Numbered from the stretch's first letter, positions 11,576 to 22,413 are shown. The stretch: 64,000 nt of DNA from Cervus elaphus (GCF_910594005.1 NC_057826.1:80659163-80723162); one strand, 5' to 3'. Translations and numbers: made by a program. Notes: generated from the sequence alone by a model not told the origin.

Positions 11576-12290
11576 TTTTTAGTAACAGCTTTATTGAGAT
11601 ATAGCTCACATATCATAGCATATGTGTTTGGCTTAGCATAATGTCTTCAAAGTTCATTCACATTGTAACATGGTTCCGAATTTCCTTCCTTTTAAAAGTT
11701 AAATAGGGGCTTCCCTGGTGGTGCAGTGGTGAAGTATCCACCTTGCAATACAGGAGATGTGGGTTCAATCCCTAGTCCAGGAAGATCCCACATGCTCTGG
11801 AGCAGCTAAGCCTGGGAGCCACAGCTACTGAGCCCATATGCCGGAACTACTGAAGCTCATGTGCCTATAGTCTATGTGCCACAACAAGAGAAAACACCAC
11901 AACGAGAAGCCCGCACACCAAAATGAAGAGCAACCCCCATTCTCTGCAACTAGAGAAAAGGCTGTGCACAGCAACGAAGACCTACAACAGCCATAAATAA
12001 ATAAATAAATGAAATCATTTTTTTTTACAGCTGAATAATATTCTATTATATGTATATAGTACCTTTTCTTTTTCTACTCATCTGTTGAAGGGCATTTGGG
12101 TTGTTTCCACCTTTTGGATATTAGGAATAATGCTGCTGTAAACTTTCATGTACAAGTTTTTGTGTGGACATATGTTTTCATTTCTCTTGGGCATATACCC
12201 AGGAGTAAAATTGCTGGGTTACATGGTACCCCTATGTTTAACATTTTGAAGAACTGTCAGATTTTTTCCCAAAGTGGCAGCAGCAAAATT
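11576..12290 (-). mobile_element. L1M fragment (ORF2 3' end and 3' UTR), split by a SINE
   Basis: Two pieces, 11576-11705 and 12022-12290, form one reverse-strand L1. The first holds 'agctttattgagatatagct' and 'cataatgtcttcaaagttca'. The second holds 'tgaataatattctattat', 'ttgggttgtttccacctttt' and 'taaaattgctgggttacatg'. These are the complement of the conserved ORF2 C-terminus (about residue 1100 onward) and the proximal 3' UTR. Old and full of stops. Confidence 0.85.
11708..12021 (+). mobile_element. CHR-type SINE, long form, nested in L1M
   Basis: Head 'ggcttccctggtggtgcagt', B box 'gtgggttcaatccctag', then the extended body ('ccacaacgagaagcccgcac', 'ctagagaaaaggctgtgcac') and the tail 'aaataaataaataaat'. 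About 310 bp, i.e. the long CHR variant. Confidence 0.92.
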
Positions 12291-12341
12291 TTTGAACTCA
12301 TCAGTTTCTTCCATAAGAAGAGACAAAATAGTAAAGATAGC

Positions 12342-12366
12342 AAAAAAAAAAAAAAAAAAAAAAAAA
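12342..12366 (+). repeat. Poly(A) run, 25 A
   Basis: Uninterrupted A25. No SINE or LINE body directly precedes it; 12291-12341 is not recognised. It may be a retroposon tail whose body is unrecognised, or a microsatellite expansion. Confidence 0.9.
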
Positions 12367-12383
12367 TCCACAAGTGCCAGTAA

Positions 12384-12547
12384 CAGTGGTTCTAAAAGTG
12401 GGACCTGCAAACCAGAAGTATCTGTATCATCTGAGAATCTGTCAGGAAAATGTAGATCTCAGAGGCCACGCTAGATTTCTGCACCTGTGCTTCAACAAGC
12501 CCCCTAGGTGTCTGATTAGTGCTGACTCTGGAGTTTGTGAACCACTG
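12384..12547 (+). mobile_element. MER5A (non-autonomous hAT-Charlie)
   Basis: Terminal inverted repeats 'cagtggttctaaaag' and 'tgaaccactg' bound a 164 bp element with the MER5A interior words 'atcatctgagaatctgtcag' and 'caacaagccccctaggtg'. An 8 bp TSD is not obvious after decay. Confidence 0.88.
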
Positions 12548-13489
12548 ATCTAAAACCAAACTAGGTGATAAGGTAACAAATTCCAAAGTACAAGTAGGTG
12601 GGTACAAGCTACTTAAAGCTCCAGACCATGTGATCCTGGCAATTATGTGTGAGGAAGGTGAGACAAGGAAATGATCCAGTAGCCACAAATTGCCCTGGGA
12701 ACGTTGGCGGCCCACCCTGAGCAAAACAGCCAAAAGCTGGAAGAAGTTCAAAGGCTCCAATTTGTGTGTGAGTCCAAGAGGGTCCCATGGAAGGTGCTGG
12801 AAGAGTCCTGGCTTTCTGAATGTTTTTAACTGGCAAACCAAACTTTTATCTAGGATACCTGCTGGAAGTAGAATTTAAATTGAGCATCCTGGGGACAAAA
12901 GAGAGAGGGGGGGCGGGATTCAAATAAAGGTGAGCACGAAGAGCAGTGGAAGACACAGCTCAGAAAATACTTGGAGAGACTGATTGATTGACTTTCACGA
13001 GATTTAATCATGTTGTTAAAACCATGAAGGAGAACTTCTGAATTATGAATCTAGGAAAATTATCCTAGCCTACCTTTCCCTCCTAAAATTTCTCTCATTA
13101 AAATGAGCAATAGGAAATGATGGTGAGCAAATCCCACATAAAGTCAGCCTAAGAGAAAAGAAAACAAGAAGCGTACTACTACCTCTGCAGAGGATGAAGA
13201 CATGTGAGAAAGACAAACCCACAAAACAGATACACCTTGTAAACTAATGTTTGACATGAACTAAAATAAATTAAGAAAAATGATGCTATGAAAGAATAGC
13301 CCAAATACAATTAGATTTTAATAAGCTGAGAAACACTCAGAAAGGAGGTAATTGAGAAAAGAAAGATTTGAAAAGAGGAGTGACAGAACTCAGAAAAGAA
13401 TAAGAAATACAAAACAATTTTGTAAATGAAGATTAAAATGGAAGGGACACATTCCCCAAATGTAAGAAAACAATCATTGTACGGGGCAC
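12548..13489. other. Unassigned, partly AT-rich sequence
   Basis: Nothing recognised. The A-rich part at 13090-13440 could be a strongly decayed L1 interior, but no diagnostic words were found. Confidence 0.4.
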
Positions 13490-13890
13490 ATAGATTACAG
13501 CCTTCGCTGGGCTGACTCGAATGGCCGTGGGCTGAGTCAGCAGGGAGTTGAAGGTCTACTTCCAAAACGGCTTCTTCAATTTCATCTCTGACACTTGGGC
13601 TTGGCTGGCGGGAGGGTGGGTTCGCTAGGCCTGGCGACTGGAGTGCTGACAGGTGGCCTGTCCTGCATGGAGTTCTCAGGGTAGTTGGGCTTCACACATA
13701 GCAGCTCAAGTTTCCAAGGGCGAGTGTCCCAAAGACCAAGGCAGACAAACTGGGTCTTTTCTGACCTAGCCTTAGAGGCCCATAGCATCTTTTCCACTGT
13801 GTTCTATCAATGAAGACTGTCACAGACCCACACAAATTGAAAAAGAAGAAACACAGACTTTGTCCCTTGTTGGGAGGAGTATCAACGAAT
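13490..13890. mobile_element. Ancient repeat relic (family uncertain)
   Basis: Words such as 'gttctcagggtagttgggct', 'ccaagggcgagtgtcccaa', 'ctgacctagccttagaggcc' and 'ttgttgggaggagtatcaac' follow in the same order as in a common old mammalian repeat. I cannot name the subfamily (L1M 3' end or ERVL-type). The CpG content is decayed. Confidence 0.45.
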
Positions 13891-13899
13891 TTTTGTCCA

Positions 13900-14062
13900 T
13901 TTTCCCCAGCTTTATTAAGGTATGATTTTCATGCCTTCATCCATTATAATCATGCCATTGGATGACTTTGGGTAATTATATACAGTCTTGTAACCACCAA
14001 TACAGTCAAGATATAGAACAATTTCCTCACCTTAGAATATTTTCTTGTGCTTCTTTGTGGCC
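13900..14062 (-). mobile_element. L1M 3'-UTR fragment
   Basis: 'cagctttattaaggtatgat', then 'tacagtcaagatatagaaca' and 'tttcctcacc', the complement of the old L1 3' UTR tract (tttattgagatataattc...caatcaagatatagaacatttcc). Confidence 0.65.
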
Positions 14063-14394
14063 ATGTTTTGCACAAAATCTAAATATAAATGAAAACTAGT
14101 TGCAAAGGATCAAAAGTTTTTAAATGAAAAAGAAATGAAGGAATTGAAAAATGACTCAAGACAAAATGGTATGTGCACACATACATTTGGTAAAATGAAT
14201 ATCTGATTCATGTAGAATAGAAATCCTGAAGACGAAAAACCAAAGCAGCAGAACAAAACAAATAAAAGATATTTAAATTAAAAAATTTTCTGAAATAAAA
14301 TGGAATTAAAACTTTGTAGTGAAAGATCCATCTCATATCTGGGAAAATCAGCCTACAACAGCCAACATTCTAGTAAAACTAGCAAACTTCAAAG

Positions 14395-14447
14395 GAAAAC
14401 AATTTTATTGAAGTATAATTGATTCAGGTATACTGCAAAGTGATTCT

Positions 14448-14489
<42 letters not shown>

Positions 14490-15430
14490 TTTAAAATTCT
14501 TTTCCATTATAAGTTATTACAAAATATTAAGTGTAGTTCCCTGTGCTGTAGAGTAGGTCCTTGTTAGTTATCTATTTTATATATAGTATGTTTTGTTAAT
14601 CCCAAATTCCTAATTTACCTCTTCCCTACTTTATCCCTTTTAGTAACCTTAATTTTGTTTTTATGTCTGTAGACCTATTTCTATTTTGTATATGGATTCA
14701 TTTATATCAATTTTTCAGATTCCACATATAAGCAGTATCATATGATGTTTGTCTTTGTCTGGCTTACATCACTTAGTATTATAATCTCTAGGTCCATCCA
14801 TGTTGCTGTGAGTGGCGTTATTTCATTCTTTTTTATGGCTAATATTCCATCATATATCACATCTTCTTTATCCATTCATCTGTTGATGGATATTTAGGTT
14901 GCTTCCATGTCTTGGCCACTATTAATTGTGCTGATGTGAACATTAGGATGCATGTATCTTTTTGAATTATGGTTTTCTCTGGATATATGCCCAAGAGGAG
15001 GATTGCTGAATCTTATGGTAGCCCTATTTTTAGTTTTTTAATGAACCTCCATACTCTACTCCATAGTGGCTGTACCAGTTACATTCCCACCAAGAGTGTA
15101 GGAGAGTTCCATTTTCTCTACACTCTCTCCAGCGTTTATTATTTGTAGACCTTTGGATGATGGCCATTCTGACCACTGTGAGGTGATACCTCATTGTAGT
15201 TTTGATTTGTGTTTCTCTAATAATTAGCGATGTTGAGCATCTTTACATGTGCTTTTTGGCCATCTACTGATCTTCTTTGAGAAATGTCTATTTAGATCTT
15301 CTGCCCATTTTTATTGCATTTGTTTGACCTTAAAATGTATGAACTGTTGGTATATTTTGGAAATAAATCCCTCGTCGGTCACATCATTTGCAAATATTTT
15401 CTCCCATTCTGTAGGTTGTCTTTTCATGTT
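14395..15430 (-). mobile_element. L1, 5'-truncated, nested in HAL1
   Basis: Reverse-strand L1 from 3' UTR ('attttattgaagtataattg') through the complement of the ORF2 C-terminal half ('tggatatttaggttgcttcc', 'acattcccaccaagagtgta', 'tcccattctgtaggttgtc'). It ends at a T17 run (15429-15445). A (TA)18 microsatellite lies in its 3' UTR. Many stops; a clear TSD was not identified. Confidence 0.88.
14451..14486. repeat. (TA)18 microsatellite
   Basis: 36 bp of perfect TA dinucleotide inside an L1 3' UTR, at the 'tatacatatata' site common to artiodactyl L1 copies. Likely length-polymorphic. Confidence 0.97.
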
Positions 15431-15445
15431 TTTTTTTTTTTTTTT
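15429..15445. repeat. Poly(T) run, 17 T
   Basis: T17 at the boundary between the reverse-strand L1 5' end and the resumed HAL1. It is on the wrong side to be this L1's own tail (which should be at its left end), so it may be another retroposon's tail or slippage. Confidence 0.9.
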
Positions 15446-16329
15446 AAATGCAAAAAAGACTAAGTCACTTAGGGAAAGAGAATCAAATTGCCATCAGACT
15501 TTGGACCCAATGCTGTATGCATTAGGACAATGAAGCCACATATTGAAGTTACTTAAGGAAAGGAATTGTGAGATAAGAATTTTATAGCAAGGAAGATGAC
15601 CTTCAAATATAAAAGCACAGGCACTTTTATGAACAGCCAAAAAACTCAGGATATTGTCCTATGAGTCCTTCCTGAGGAATCTACTAGAGAATGGGTTTTT
15701 AAGAAACCAGAATGACTAGAGAAGTACCAGCATAAAGACTGGTGGTGAGCATTAAAGATATATTTTCCTGTAGAATTAAGACTAAAAGAAGGTTCTTAAG
15801 AATAGAGAATAGTATGAATGGCTTTGTGTTCTGATGCTGTAAAGAATGTACACTATCAAACATGGGAGGAGACTAAAGGAAATATATACCAAGTTCATTG
15901 AGCTTGCAAACTTCCTTGTAGGTTTTAACTGAGAATACGGGGATATCACTTCAAATTAGAGTTTGAGGTGTAGAGGAGAAAGAGGAAGTTACTAGATAAT
16001 TTTAATATTGTTCCTGGGGGAGGGGAACCAATAGGCAAGAGCCTGAAAAAGAAGAGATTAAGAGTATAGTCTAATCTATTCTAAAAAGTCTAAGAATTAC
16101 TATTAGGTAATTCTAAAACCATTAGGACAAAAATGCAAACTTGCTTAAATTCAAAAGATATACCCCCCACCAATACAAAAGAGACCAAATAAAGAAACAA
16201 ATCATAAAGACAAATATTTTACTCCTAAAAGACATACATACTCAAAATATAAAACAAAGTCACAAAAGTTTTGAGGCCAAGTGACATGGCCTGTGTGTTA
16301 CTGGGTGTGAGGTGATATCTGAGAGTGTG

Positions 16330-17816
16330 TTTTTTTTTTTTTTAATTTTATTGGAGTATAGTTGCTTTCCCAGTGGTAAAAAAAAAAAGAAAAGAAAAAA
16401 CTGCCTGCCACTGTAAGAGAGGCAAGAGACATGGGTTCGATCCCTGGGTCTGGAAGATCCTCTGGAGCAGGAAATGGCAATCCACTCCAGTACTCTTGCC
16501 TGGAAAATTCCATGGACAGAGGAGCCTGGTGGGCTATAGTCCATGGGGTTGCAAAGAATCAGGCATGACTAAGCAACTGAGCACTCACGTAATTGCTTTA
16601 CAATGCTGTGTTCGCTTCTATTGTACTGAGAAGTGAATCAGTTGCATGTATACATACATCCCCTCGTCTTTGGATTCCCTTCCTGTTTACACAGAGCACT
16701 AAGTAGGGGCCCCTGTGCTCTGGAGTAGGTTCTCATCAGTTATTTATTTTATGCATAGTATTGTATCTATGTCAATCCCAATCTCCCACTTTATCCCACC
16801 CCTTCCTTCCCTATTTGTTCTCTACATCTGTGTCTCTATTTCTGCTTTGCAAATAAGTTCATCTGTAGCATTTTTCTAGATTCTGCATGTAAGCAATATT
16901 ATATAATATTTGTTTTTCTTTTTCTGACTTCTCTGTAAACAACAGTCTCTAGGTCCAACCATGTCTCTGCAAGTGACACCTTTCCAGTCCTTTTTTATGG
17001 CTGAGTAATATTCTATTATGTATATGTACCATATCTTCCTTATTCATTCCTCTGTTGATAGACATTTATGTTGCTTCCATGTCCTGGCATGTAAGCAGTG
17101 CTATGGTGAACATTGGGGTGCAAATATTTTTTTGAATTATGGTTTTCTCCAGGTATACACCCAGGAGTAGAATTGCTGGGTCAGGTAGCTCTGTTTTTAG
17201 TTTTTTAAGGAAAAGGTTAGAAATCCCAGAGAGAAACCTACGCACCTATAGTCACCTAAGCTATGACAAAGGAGGCAAGAATATATAGTGGAGAAAAGAC
17301 AGTCTCTTCCATAAGTGGTGCTGGGAAAACTGGACAGCTATATGTAAAAGGAAGAAATTAGAACACTTCCTAACACCATACACAAAAATAAACTCAAAAT
17401 GGATTAAAGACCTAAATATAAAGCTGGATACTATAAAACTCTTAGAGGAAAACATAGAACACTGTTTGATATAAATTGCAGCAAGATCTTTTTTGACCTA
17501 CCTCTTAGAGTAATGAAAATGAAAACAAAAATAAACAAATGGGACCTAATTAAACTTAAAAGCTTTTACACAGCAAAGAAAACCATAAACAGGACAAAAA
17601 AGACTACCTTCAGGATGGGAGAAAATATTCGCAAATGAAGCAACCGACAAGGGATTAATCTCTAACATACACAAACAGCTCATGCAGCTCAATATCAAAA
17701 AAACAACCCAATCAAAAAACGGGCAGAAGACCTAAATAGACATTTCTCTGAAGAGGACATACAGATGGCCTACAAATACATGAAAAGATGCTCAACTTCA
17801 CTAATTAGACAATGAA
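16330..17816 (-). mobile_element. L1 with internal inversion (twin priming)
   Basis: 16330-17212 is reverse-strand L1: T-rich start, 3' UTR ('tcccactttatcccacccc') and ORF2 end up to 'gctctgtttttagtttttta'. At about 17215 orientation flips: 17218-17816 is sense ORF2 ('gtggtgctgggaaaactgga', 'caaaatggattaaagaccta', 'gaggacatacagatggccta'). The inverted piece is the segment normally upstream, with roughly 200 bp missing at the junction. This is the standard outcome of twin-primed reverse transcription. The flanking duplication seems short ('agtgtg'). Confidence 0.82.
16359..16599 (+). mobile_element. Bov-tA SINE nested in the L1, 10 bp TSD
   Basis: The body 16369-16589 has the B box 'gggttcgatccctgg', 'atggcaatccactccagtac', 'ccatggacagaggagcctgg' and 'ccatggggttgcaaagaatc'. 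Flanks 'tagttgcttt' (16359-16368) and 'taattgcttt' (16590-16599) are a TSD cut from the L1 3' UTR. The A-box region is replaced by an A-rich stretch (16377-16400). Confidence 0.9.
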
Positions 17817-17947
17817 AATCAGTGTGGTTTTGATTTGCATTACCCTGATGATGAGTGATGTTGAGTGCTTTTTTTCATGTACCTATTGATCACTTGTGTG
17901 TCTTCTTTGGAAAAAATATCTATTCAGTTCTCTGCCCACATTTTAAA

Positions 17948-18357
17948 ATAAAGCTTTTATTCAAGGAGCTTATATACTGAAAAGTGCACAGATCAAAGGT
18001 ATAACCTGTGAATTTTCACTAACTGCACATACTTGTGTAACCAACATCCAGACCAAGATACAGAATGTTTTATTAGTTCCCCAGAAGCCCTCTTGTACAG
18101 TCACTACCAACCACCCCAACAATAGTCTTGATCTTGACTTGAGCATCATAGATAACTGTGCCTACTTTTTAGCTTTACATAAATGGAATCAGCCAGTATA
18201 TACTATTTTGTGTCTAGATTTTTCACTCAAAATTATTTGTAATTAATTTACATTGATGACTATAGCTATGTTCCTTCCTTCTTACTGCAGCAGATCTGGG
18301 GTCATCAAATTCTGGCCAGTGAGTCAAATCTGGCCTGTTGCCTGTTTTTGTAAGATC
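17948..18357 (-). mobile_element. L1M 3'-UTR fragment plus MER relic, inserted in old L1
   Basis: 17950-18290 matches the reverse-strand L1M 3' UTR ('aaccaacatccagaccaaga', 'tacataaatggaatcagcca', 'atttttcactcaaaatta'). 18297-18357 ('caaattctggccagtgagtc', 'tctggcctgttgcctgtttt') resembles the end of a hAT-type MER element. Imperfect copies of 'ctctgcccatttttaaaat' flank the block (near 17931-17950 and 18364-18383), suggesting a ~19 bp TSD. Confidence 0.55.
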
Positions 18358-18569
18358 TATTCCTCTGCCCATTTTTAAAATCAGATTGTTTCTTGCTATG
18401 GAGTTGAGTAAGTTATTTTATAGATTTTGGATATTAACCCATCAACAAATATGTGATATGCAAATATTTTCTCCCATTCTGTAGTTTGCCTATTTGTTTT
18501 GCTGATGATTTCCTTTGCTATGCAGAAGTGTGTATATGAAATAGAGTGGATTGTAGATTCTCCATAATA

Positions 18570-18619
18570 GCATTGTTTTCTTGGGTGAAAAACAGATCTG
18601 TTTTCTTGGGTGAAAAACA
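18570..18619. repeat. Tandem duplication, two ~24 bp copies
   Basis: Two adjacent copies of a unit containing 'gttttcttgggtgaaaaaca'. A local replication-slippage duplication; no function inferred. Confidence 0.9.
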
Positions 18620-18689
18620 AGTGTCCCCAAGATTATGCATGACATACAGCTATGCCACTCTTGTGAATGCCATTTGTTGCATGTGAGAT

Positions 18690-18987
18690 ATTCTTACTCT
18701 TTTGCCATCTGAGTTTTTCCCCACTTAACACAATTTATCATGGACAGATTTCCATTTCTGTACATAGAGATCTGTCTCACAATTTTAACAGATACATAGC
18801 CTTCCATTGTATGAATGTGTCATAATTGTTCAACTACTCCCCCATTATTTCATATTTGGGTTGTTTCCAAACACTCACTAATATATACGCAGGTTGTGAT
18901 GAACCTTCTTCCTCGTATATCCTTCCACGTTGTGTGAATATTTCCTTAGGATAGGTTGCAAGAAATGGGGCTGCTGGGTGAAATAGT
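18690..18987 (-). mobile_element. L1M fragment
   Basis: 'ccattgtatgaatgtgtcat', 'atttgggttgtttccaaaca', 'tccttaggataggttgcaag' and 'atggggctgctgggtg' are the reverse-strand old L1 ORF2-end/3'-UTR words (cctaggagtggaattgctgggtc). Strongly diverged. Confidence 0.65.
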
Positions 18988-19337
18988 CATTAAAGATTTC
19001 ATTTTAAAAATTATTTATTTATTGGCCGTGCTAGGCCTTCCTTGCTGCATGAGGGCTTTTCTCTAGTTGCAGAAAGCAAGGGTTCCTGTCTTGCTGTGGA
19101 GCACACGCTCTAGGCTCGTGGGCTTCAGGAGTTGTGGCATCAACTAGCCTGCAGTGAGTTAGGTTCAACAGTTGTGGCTCACGGGCTCTAAAGCAAAGAT
19201 TCAGCAGTTGTGAAAAACAGGCTCAGTCTCCCAGAGGCATGTGGGATCTTCCCAGAGTAGTGATCAAACCTGTGTCCCCTGCATTGGCAGGCAGATTGTT
19301 AACCACTGGACCACCAGGGAAGCCCCATTAAAGATTT
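18988..19337 (-). mobile_element. CHR-type SINE, long form, 12 bp TSD
   Basis: The body 19000-19325 runs from 'ttatttatttattggccgtg' to 'ccaccagggaagccc'. Direct repeat 'cattaaagattt' at 18988-18999 and 19326-19337. The B-box complement lies near 19260-19275. Confidence 0.94.
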
Positions 19338-19489
19338 TTATAGCAGATCTTTGAGAAGAAGGGGCCCACAGTACCATACCTGGCCTATTGCCATGGGGTC
19401 CTGTGCTTGCTCTAGGATCCAGGGATTTGATCCTGCGGCCACAGGCTACTGACTTCCCTATTTTGGGTGGAAAATATCCCCTGCCACTG

Positions 19490-19660
19490 GAGACTCAGAC
19501 TCAGGAGGTTGGCAGTGCAGTCCAGGAACATGAATTTTTAAATAAACTTCTGGCTGATTCTGATGCAAGTGGTCCAAGATCACACGAGTGAATGAACACT
19601 TATCAAGTCTGTCTCCCCATCAGCATCTCCTGAGAAGCTCTGAAGAATACTCAAGTATGG
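19490..19660 (+). mobile_element. Possible MER5-type hAT relic
   Basis: 'gactcaggaggttggcagtg', 'tccaggaacatgaattttta' and 'ctgattctgatgcaagtggt' match the 3' half of MER5-like elements (caggaatctgcattttaacaagc...gattctgatgca). A second 'catctcctgagaagctctga' follows at 19624. No clean inverted ends. Confidence 0.5.
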
Positions 19661-20633
19661 TGTAATCCTGGGAAATTCCTTTTTGGTGGATCTGGGGTAG
19701 GGCCGGTATGTGAATATACTGACTATGTGGATGCTATGTGAGATCCTATCAGCATATAAGCTGAGCCTTTCCTTCTGGCAGCCTTACGTTTTCTCCCTTA
19801 TCCTATTTTCCTTGCTTCCTTCCTTTTCCTCTCCTCCCCATCTTCACCTCTCCTCTGTCTCTGGAAACCTGGGTTCAAACCAGGTCATTCACCTCCATTG
19901 TTAATGTGGTTTTCTCCTAACTTAGCATATACAAAAACACTGTGTGTCACATATCCACATCAGCCGGGGTGCTCAGCAAGCTGCAGAAACCAATTCTGAC
20001 TGATTTAAGCCATCTCTTACAGAGACACTGAGCAGTTCACAGATACTCTGTGGGGGCTGGAGAAATGGTCTGAAGGCTGTCCCTCCAGGGCCACGCCCAA
20101 GTCATACACTCGGCAGGTCCTGTGACCACGCCATTTTTGCCGCCAGGAGCCCAGCACTGACCCAGGGGAGGCAAACGCTTCTCTCCCTACAGCAGAAGGC
20201 TCCCCCTGCATTGGCAGCCTCTTGGGACCATAGCAGGATCCTGGGTGCTCTTCACCTCACAGTTACACTTGGTTACAACTTCCGTTGTGTCCAGAGTTTC
20301 AACCCTTGTTCACCCCCTTCAAATATGCTGATTGCCCTGTTCCATTTTGCTTCTGGTTCTCAGTTTTTCCTGTTGTGCTGACTCTCTGAGCCTCAGGCCA
20401 GAGTTCTGAGGACAGGTGAGAAGGCTGCCTTCTCCCAGCTCTGCATGACCTCCCAAGAAATGCTGTGTGTCTGGTGTGGGCTCCCAAGAGCCTGACATGC
20501 TTTGTGGGGTGCCAAGGGGAACCTGAGCCTTATGTGCTGAGAGGAGCAGGTCACCATCTCAGAAACTCTCTTATCTGGGAAGAGCTGACCAGGCTGGAAG
20601 GTGGCAAAATACAAAGAGCAAAGTCTTAGCAGC
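19661..20633. other. Unassigned, mostly unique sequence
   Basis: No repeat or gene recognised. Contains pyrimidine-rich (19790-19860) and GC-richer (20040-20240) stretches. Confidence 0.45.
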
Positions 20634-20715
20634 TACGGCTACATTTTTTTTTTACGTATAGTTGATTTAGAATGTTGTGTTAACGTCTGCTGTATAGCAA
20701 AGTGACTCAGTTATT

Positions 20716-20838
20716 ACCGACTCAATGGACATGAGTTTGAGCAAACTCCAGGAGATGGTGAAGGACAGGGAAGCCTGGTGTACTGCAGTCCATGGGGTCG
20801 CAAAGAGTCAGACACAGCTGAGCGACTGAATAACAATA
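20716..20838 (+). mobile_element. Bov-A (BovA2/BovB-tail) SINE nested in L1
   Basis: 'ctcaatggacatgagtttga', 'gcaaactccaggagatggtg', 'catggggtcgcaaagagtca' and 'cagctgagcgactgaa' are the Bov-A/BovB 3' sequence. The interruption falls in the L1 word 'gtgactcagttatacatata'. Confidence 0.88.
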
Positions 20839-21228
20839 TGTATATATATATGCATTCTTTTAAAATATTCTTTTCTATTATGGTTTGTCCTAGGATATTG
20901 AATACAGTTCCCTGTGCTACACAGTAGGACCTTATTGTTTATCCACCCTACATACAATAGCTTTGCTAACCCCAACCTCTGACTCCATCCCTTTCCCAGC
21001 CTCCTCTCCCTCCTAGCAACCACAGTCTGTTTATGCCCGTGAGTCTGTTTCTGTTTCATAGAGACATTCATTTGTGTCATATTTTAGATTCCACATATGA
21101 GTGACATCATATGGTATTTGTCTTTCTCCTTCTGACTTACTTCACTTAGTATGATAATGTCTAGTTGCATCCATATTGCTGCAAATGGCATTATTTCACT
21201 GTTTTTTACGGTTGGGTAATATTTCATT

Positions 21229-21256
21229 GTGTATATATGTGTGTGTGTGTGTATAT
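21229..21256. repeat. GT/TA microsatellite in L1
   Basis: 'gtatatatgtgtgtgtgtgt' followed by gtatataca within the reverse-strand L1 ORF2 end. Short simple repeat. Confidence 0.85.
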
Positions 21257-21678
21257 ACACTACATTTGCTTTATCCATTGATCTGTTGATGGGCATTTAG
21301 GTCATTTCCATGTCTAGGCCATTGTGAACAGTGCTGCTATGAACATGGGGGTGCATGTGTCTTTTTGAATTAGAGTTTTGTCTGGGTATATGCCCAGGAG
21401 TAGAATTGCTGGATTATATGCTAATTCTACTTTTAGTTTTCTGAGGAACCTCCATGCTGTTTTCCATAGTGGCCGTATCAATTTACATTCCCACCAACAG
21501 TGTAGGAGGATCCCCTTTTCTCCACATTCTTTCCAATATTTGTTAGTTGTAGAATATTTAATGATGGTCATTCTGATCTGTGTGAAGTGGTATCTCATTG
21601 CAGTTTTGATTTGCATTTCTCTGGTAATTAGAGATGTTGAGTATATTTTCATGTGCCTGTTGGTATGGCTACATTTTT

Positions 21679-22096
21679 CTGTAGTTACTTCATGTGTTGC
21701 CTTGAGGCACACAAAGGTCTGTGGTTTTCAGATCTTCATTTTTGTTAGCTGGCTTTTCTCATTCTAGAAGTAACATAGGTCACAGACATTGACTTGGCTA
21801 CTGCCAGCCTTTCTGAATCAGCACCAGGGGGATTGAGAAGTGGGCTTAACGGGAGTCAATTGCATGGAATAACAATCAGAAGAAAATCCTGGTTTTAAAA
21901 AAAGGCATTTCATTTTGTTTGTGAGACCAATTGGAGGTCATCTGGGATAATGATTCCCTACAGTGGGTGGGGAGATGGTATTTTTAAGTAAACAATGTAA
22001 AACCAAGCTTTCTTATATATTCAGGAACACAGGGTCCTCCAGGAAGCAGACACAAATAGAGCTGGACATGCAAGAGATGATTGGAGTGACACCTGT
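21679..22096. other. Unassigned sequence
   Basis: Nothing recognised. Confidence 0.4.
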
Positions 22097-22413
22097 AAAG
22101 AATAAAGGGGGAAGACTTCCCTGGTAGTTTAGTGGTTAAGACTCTGCCTGTCAATGCAGAGGACATAGGTTCAATCCCTGGTCCAGGAAGATCCCACATG
22201 CCACTGAACAACTAAGCCTGTGTACCATAGCTACTGGGCCCATGCTCTAGAGCTCTTGCTCTGCAACCAAAGAAACCACCACAATGAGAAGTCAGCACAC
22301 CTCAATGAAGAGTAGTCCCTGCTTGTTACAGCTGGACAAAGTCTGCACACAGCAAAAAGACCCAGGGCAGCCAAAGATAAATAAATAAAATTTTAAAAGA
22401 ATAAAGAGGGAGA
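22097..22413 (+). mobile_element. CHR-type SINE, long form, TSD
   Basis: The body 22114-22395 has head 'acttccctggtagtttagtg', B box 'taggttcaatccctgg' and tail 'aaataaataaaattttaa'. Near-identical flanks 'aaagaataaagggg' (22097-22110) and 'aaagaataaagagg' (22396-22409) form the TSD. Confidence 0.92.

Larger units (their letters stand above)
14095..16270 (+). mobile_element. HAL1 (half-L1) relic interrupted by an L1
   Basis: Left part 14095-14394 reads as decayed ORF1 of HAL1/L1M ('acattctagtaaaactagca'). The right part resumes at about 15446 with 'gactaagtcacttagggaaa', 'agaattttatagcaaggaag', 'atgaccttcaaatataaaag' and 'cctgaggaatctactagaga', the ORF1 C-terminus and long 3' region typical of HAL1, which lacks ORF2. 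The L1 at 14395-15430 sits between them on the other strand. Family name from memory. Confidence 0.6.
16272..18540 (-). mobile_element. Older host L1, in three pieces
   Basis: Pieces at 16272-16329 ('ctgggtgtgaggtgatatct'), 17820-17947 ('tgtggttttgatttgcatta', 'gatgttgagtgct') and 18358-18540 ('ggatattaacccatcaacaa', 'ctcccattctgtagtttgcc') follow each other in the reverse-strand ORF2 order. They look like one old L1 opened by a twin-primed L1 (16330-17816) and by a second insertion (17948-18357). Contiguity is inferred from consensus order. Confidence 0.65.
20634..21678 (-). mobile_element. L1, 5'-truncated, with 15 bp TSD
   Basis: The reverse-strand L1 body is 20649-21663. It starts with T9, 3' UTR 'tatagttgatttagaatgtt', then complement of ORF2 ('atgggcatttaggtcatttc', 'ttacattcccaccaacagtg', 'gcagttttgatttgcatttc'). 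Flanks 'tacggctacattttt' (20634-20648) and 'tatggctacattttt' (21664-21678) differ at one base and are the TSD. A Bov-A SINE lies inside its 3' UTR, so the L1 is the older of the two. Confidence 0.93.
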
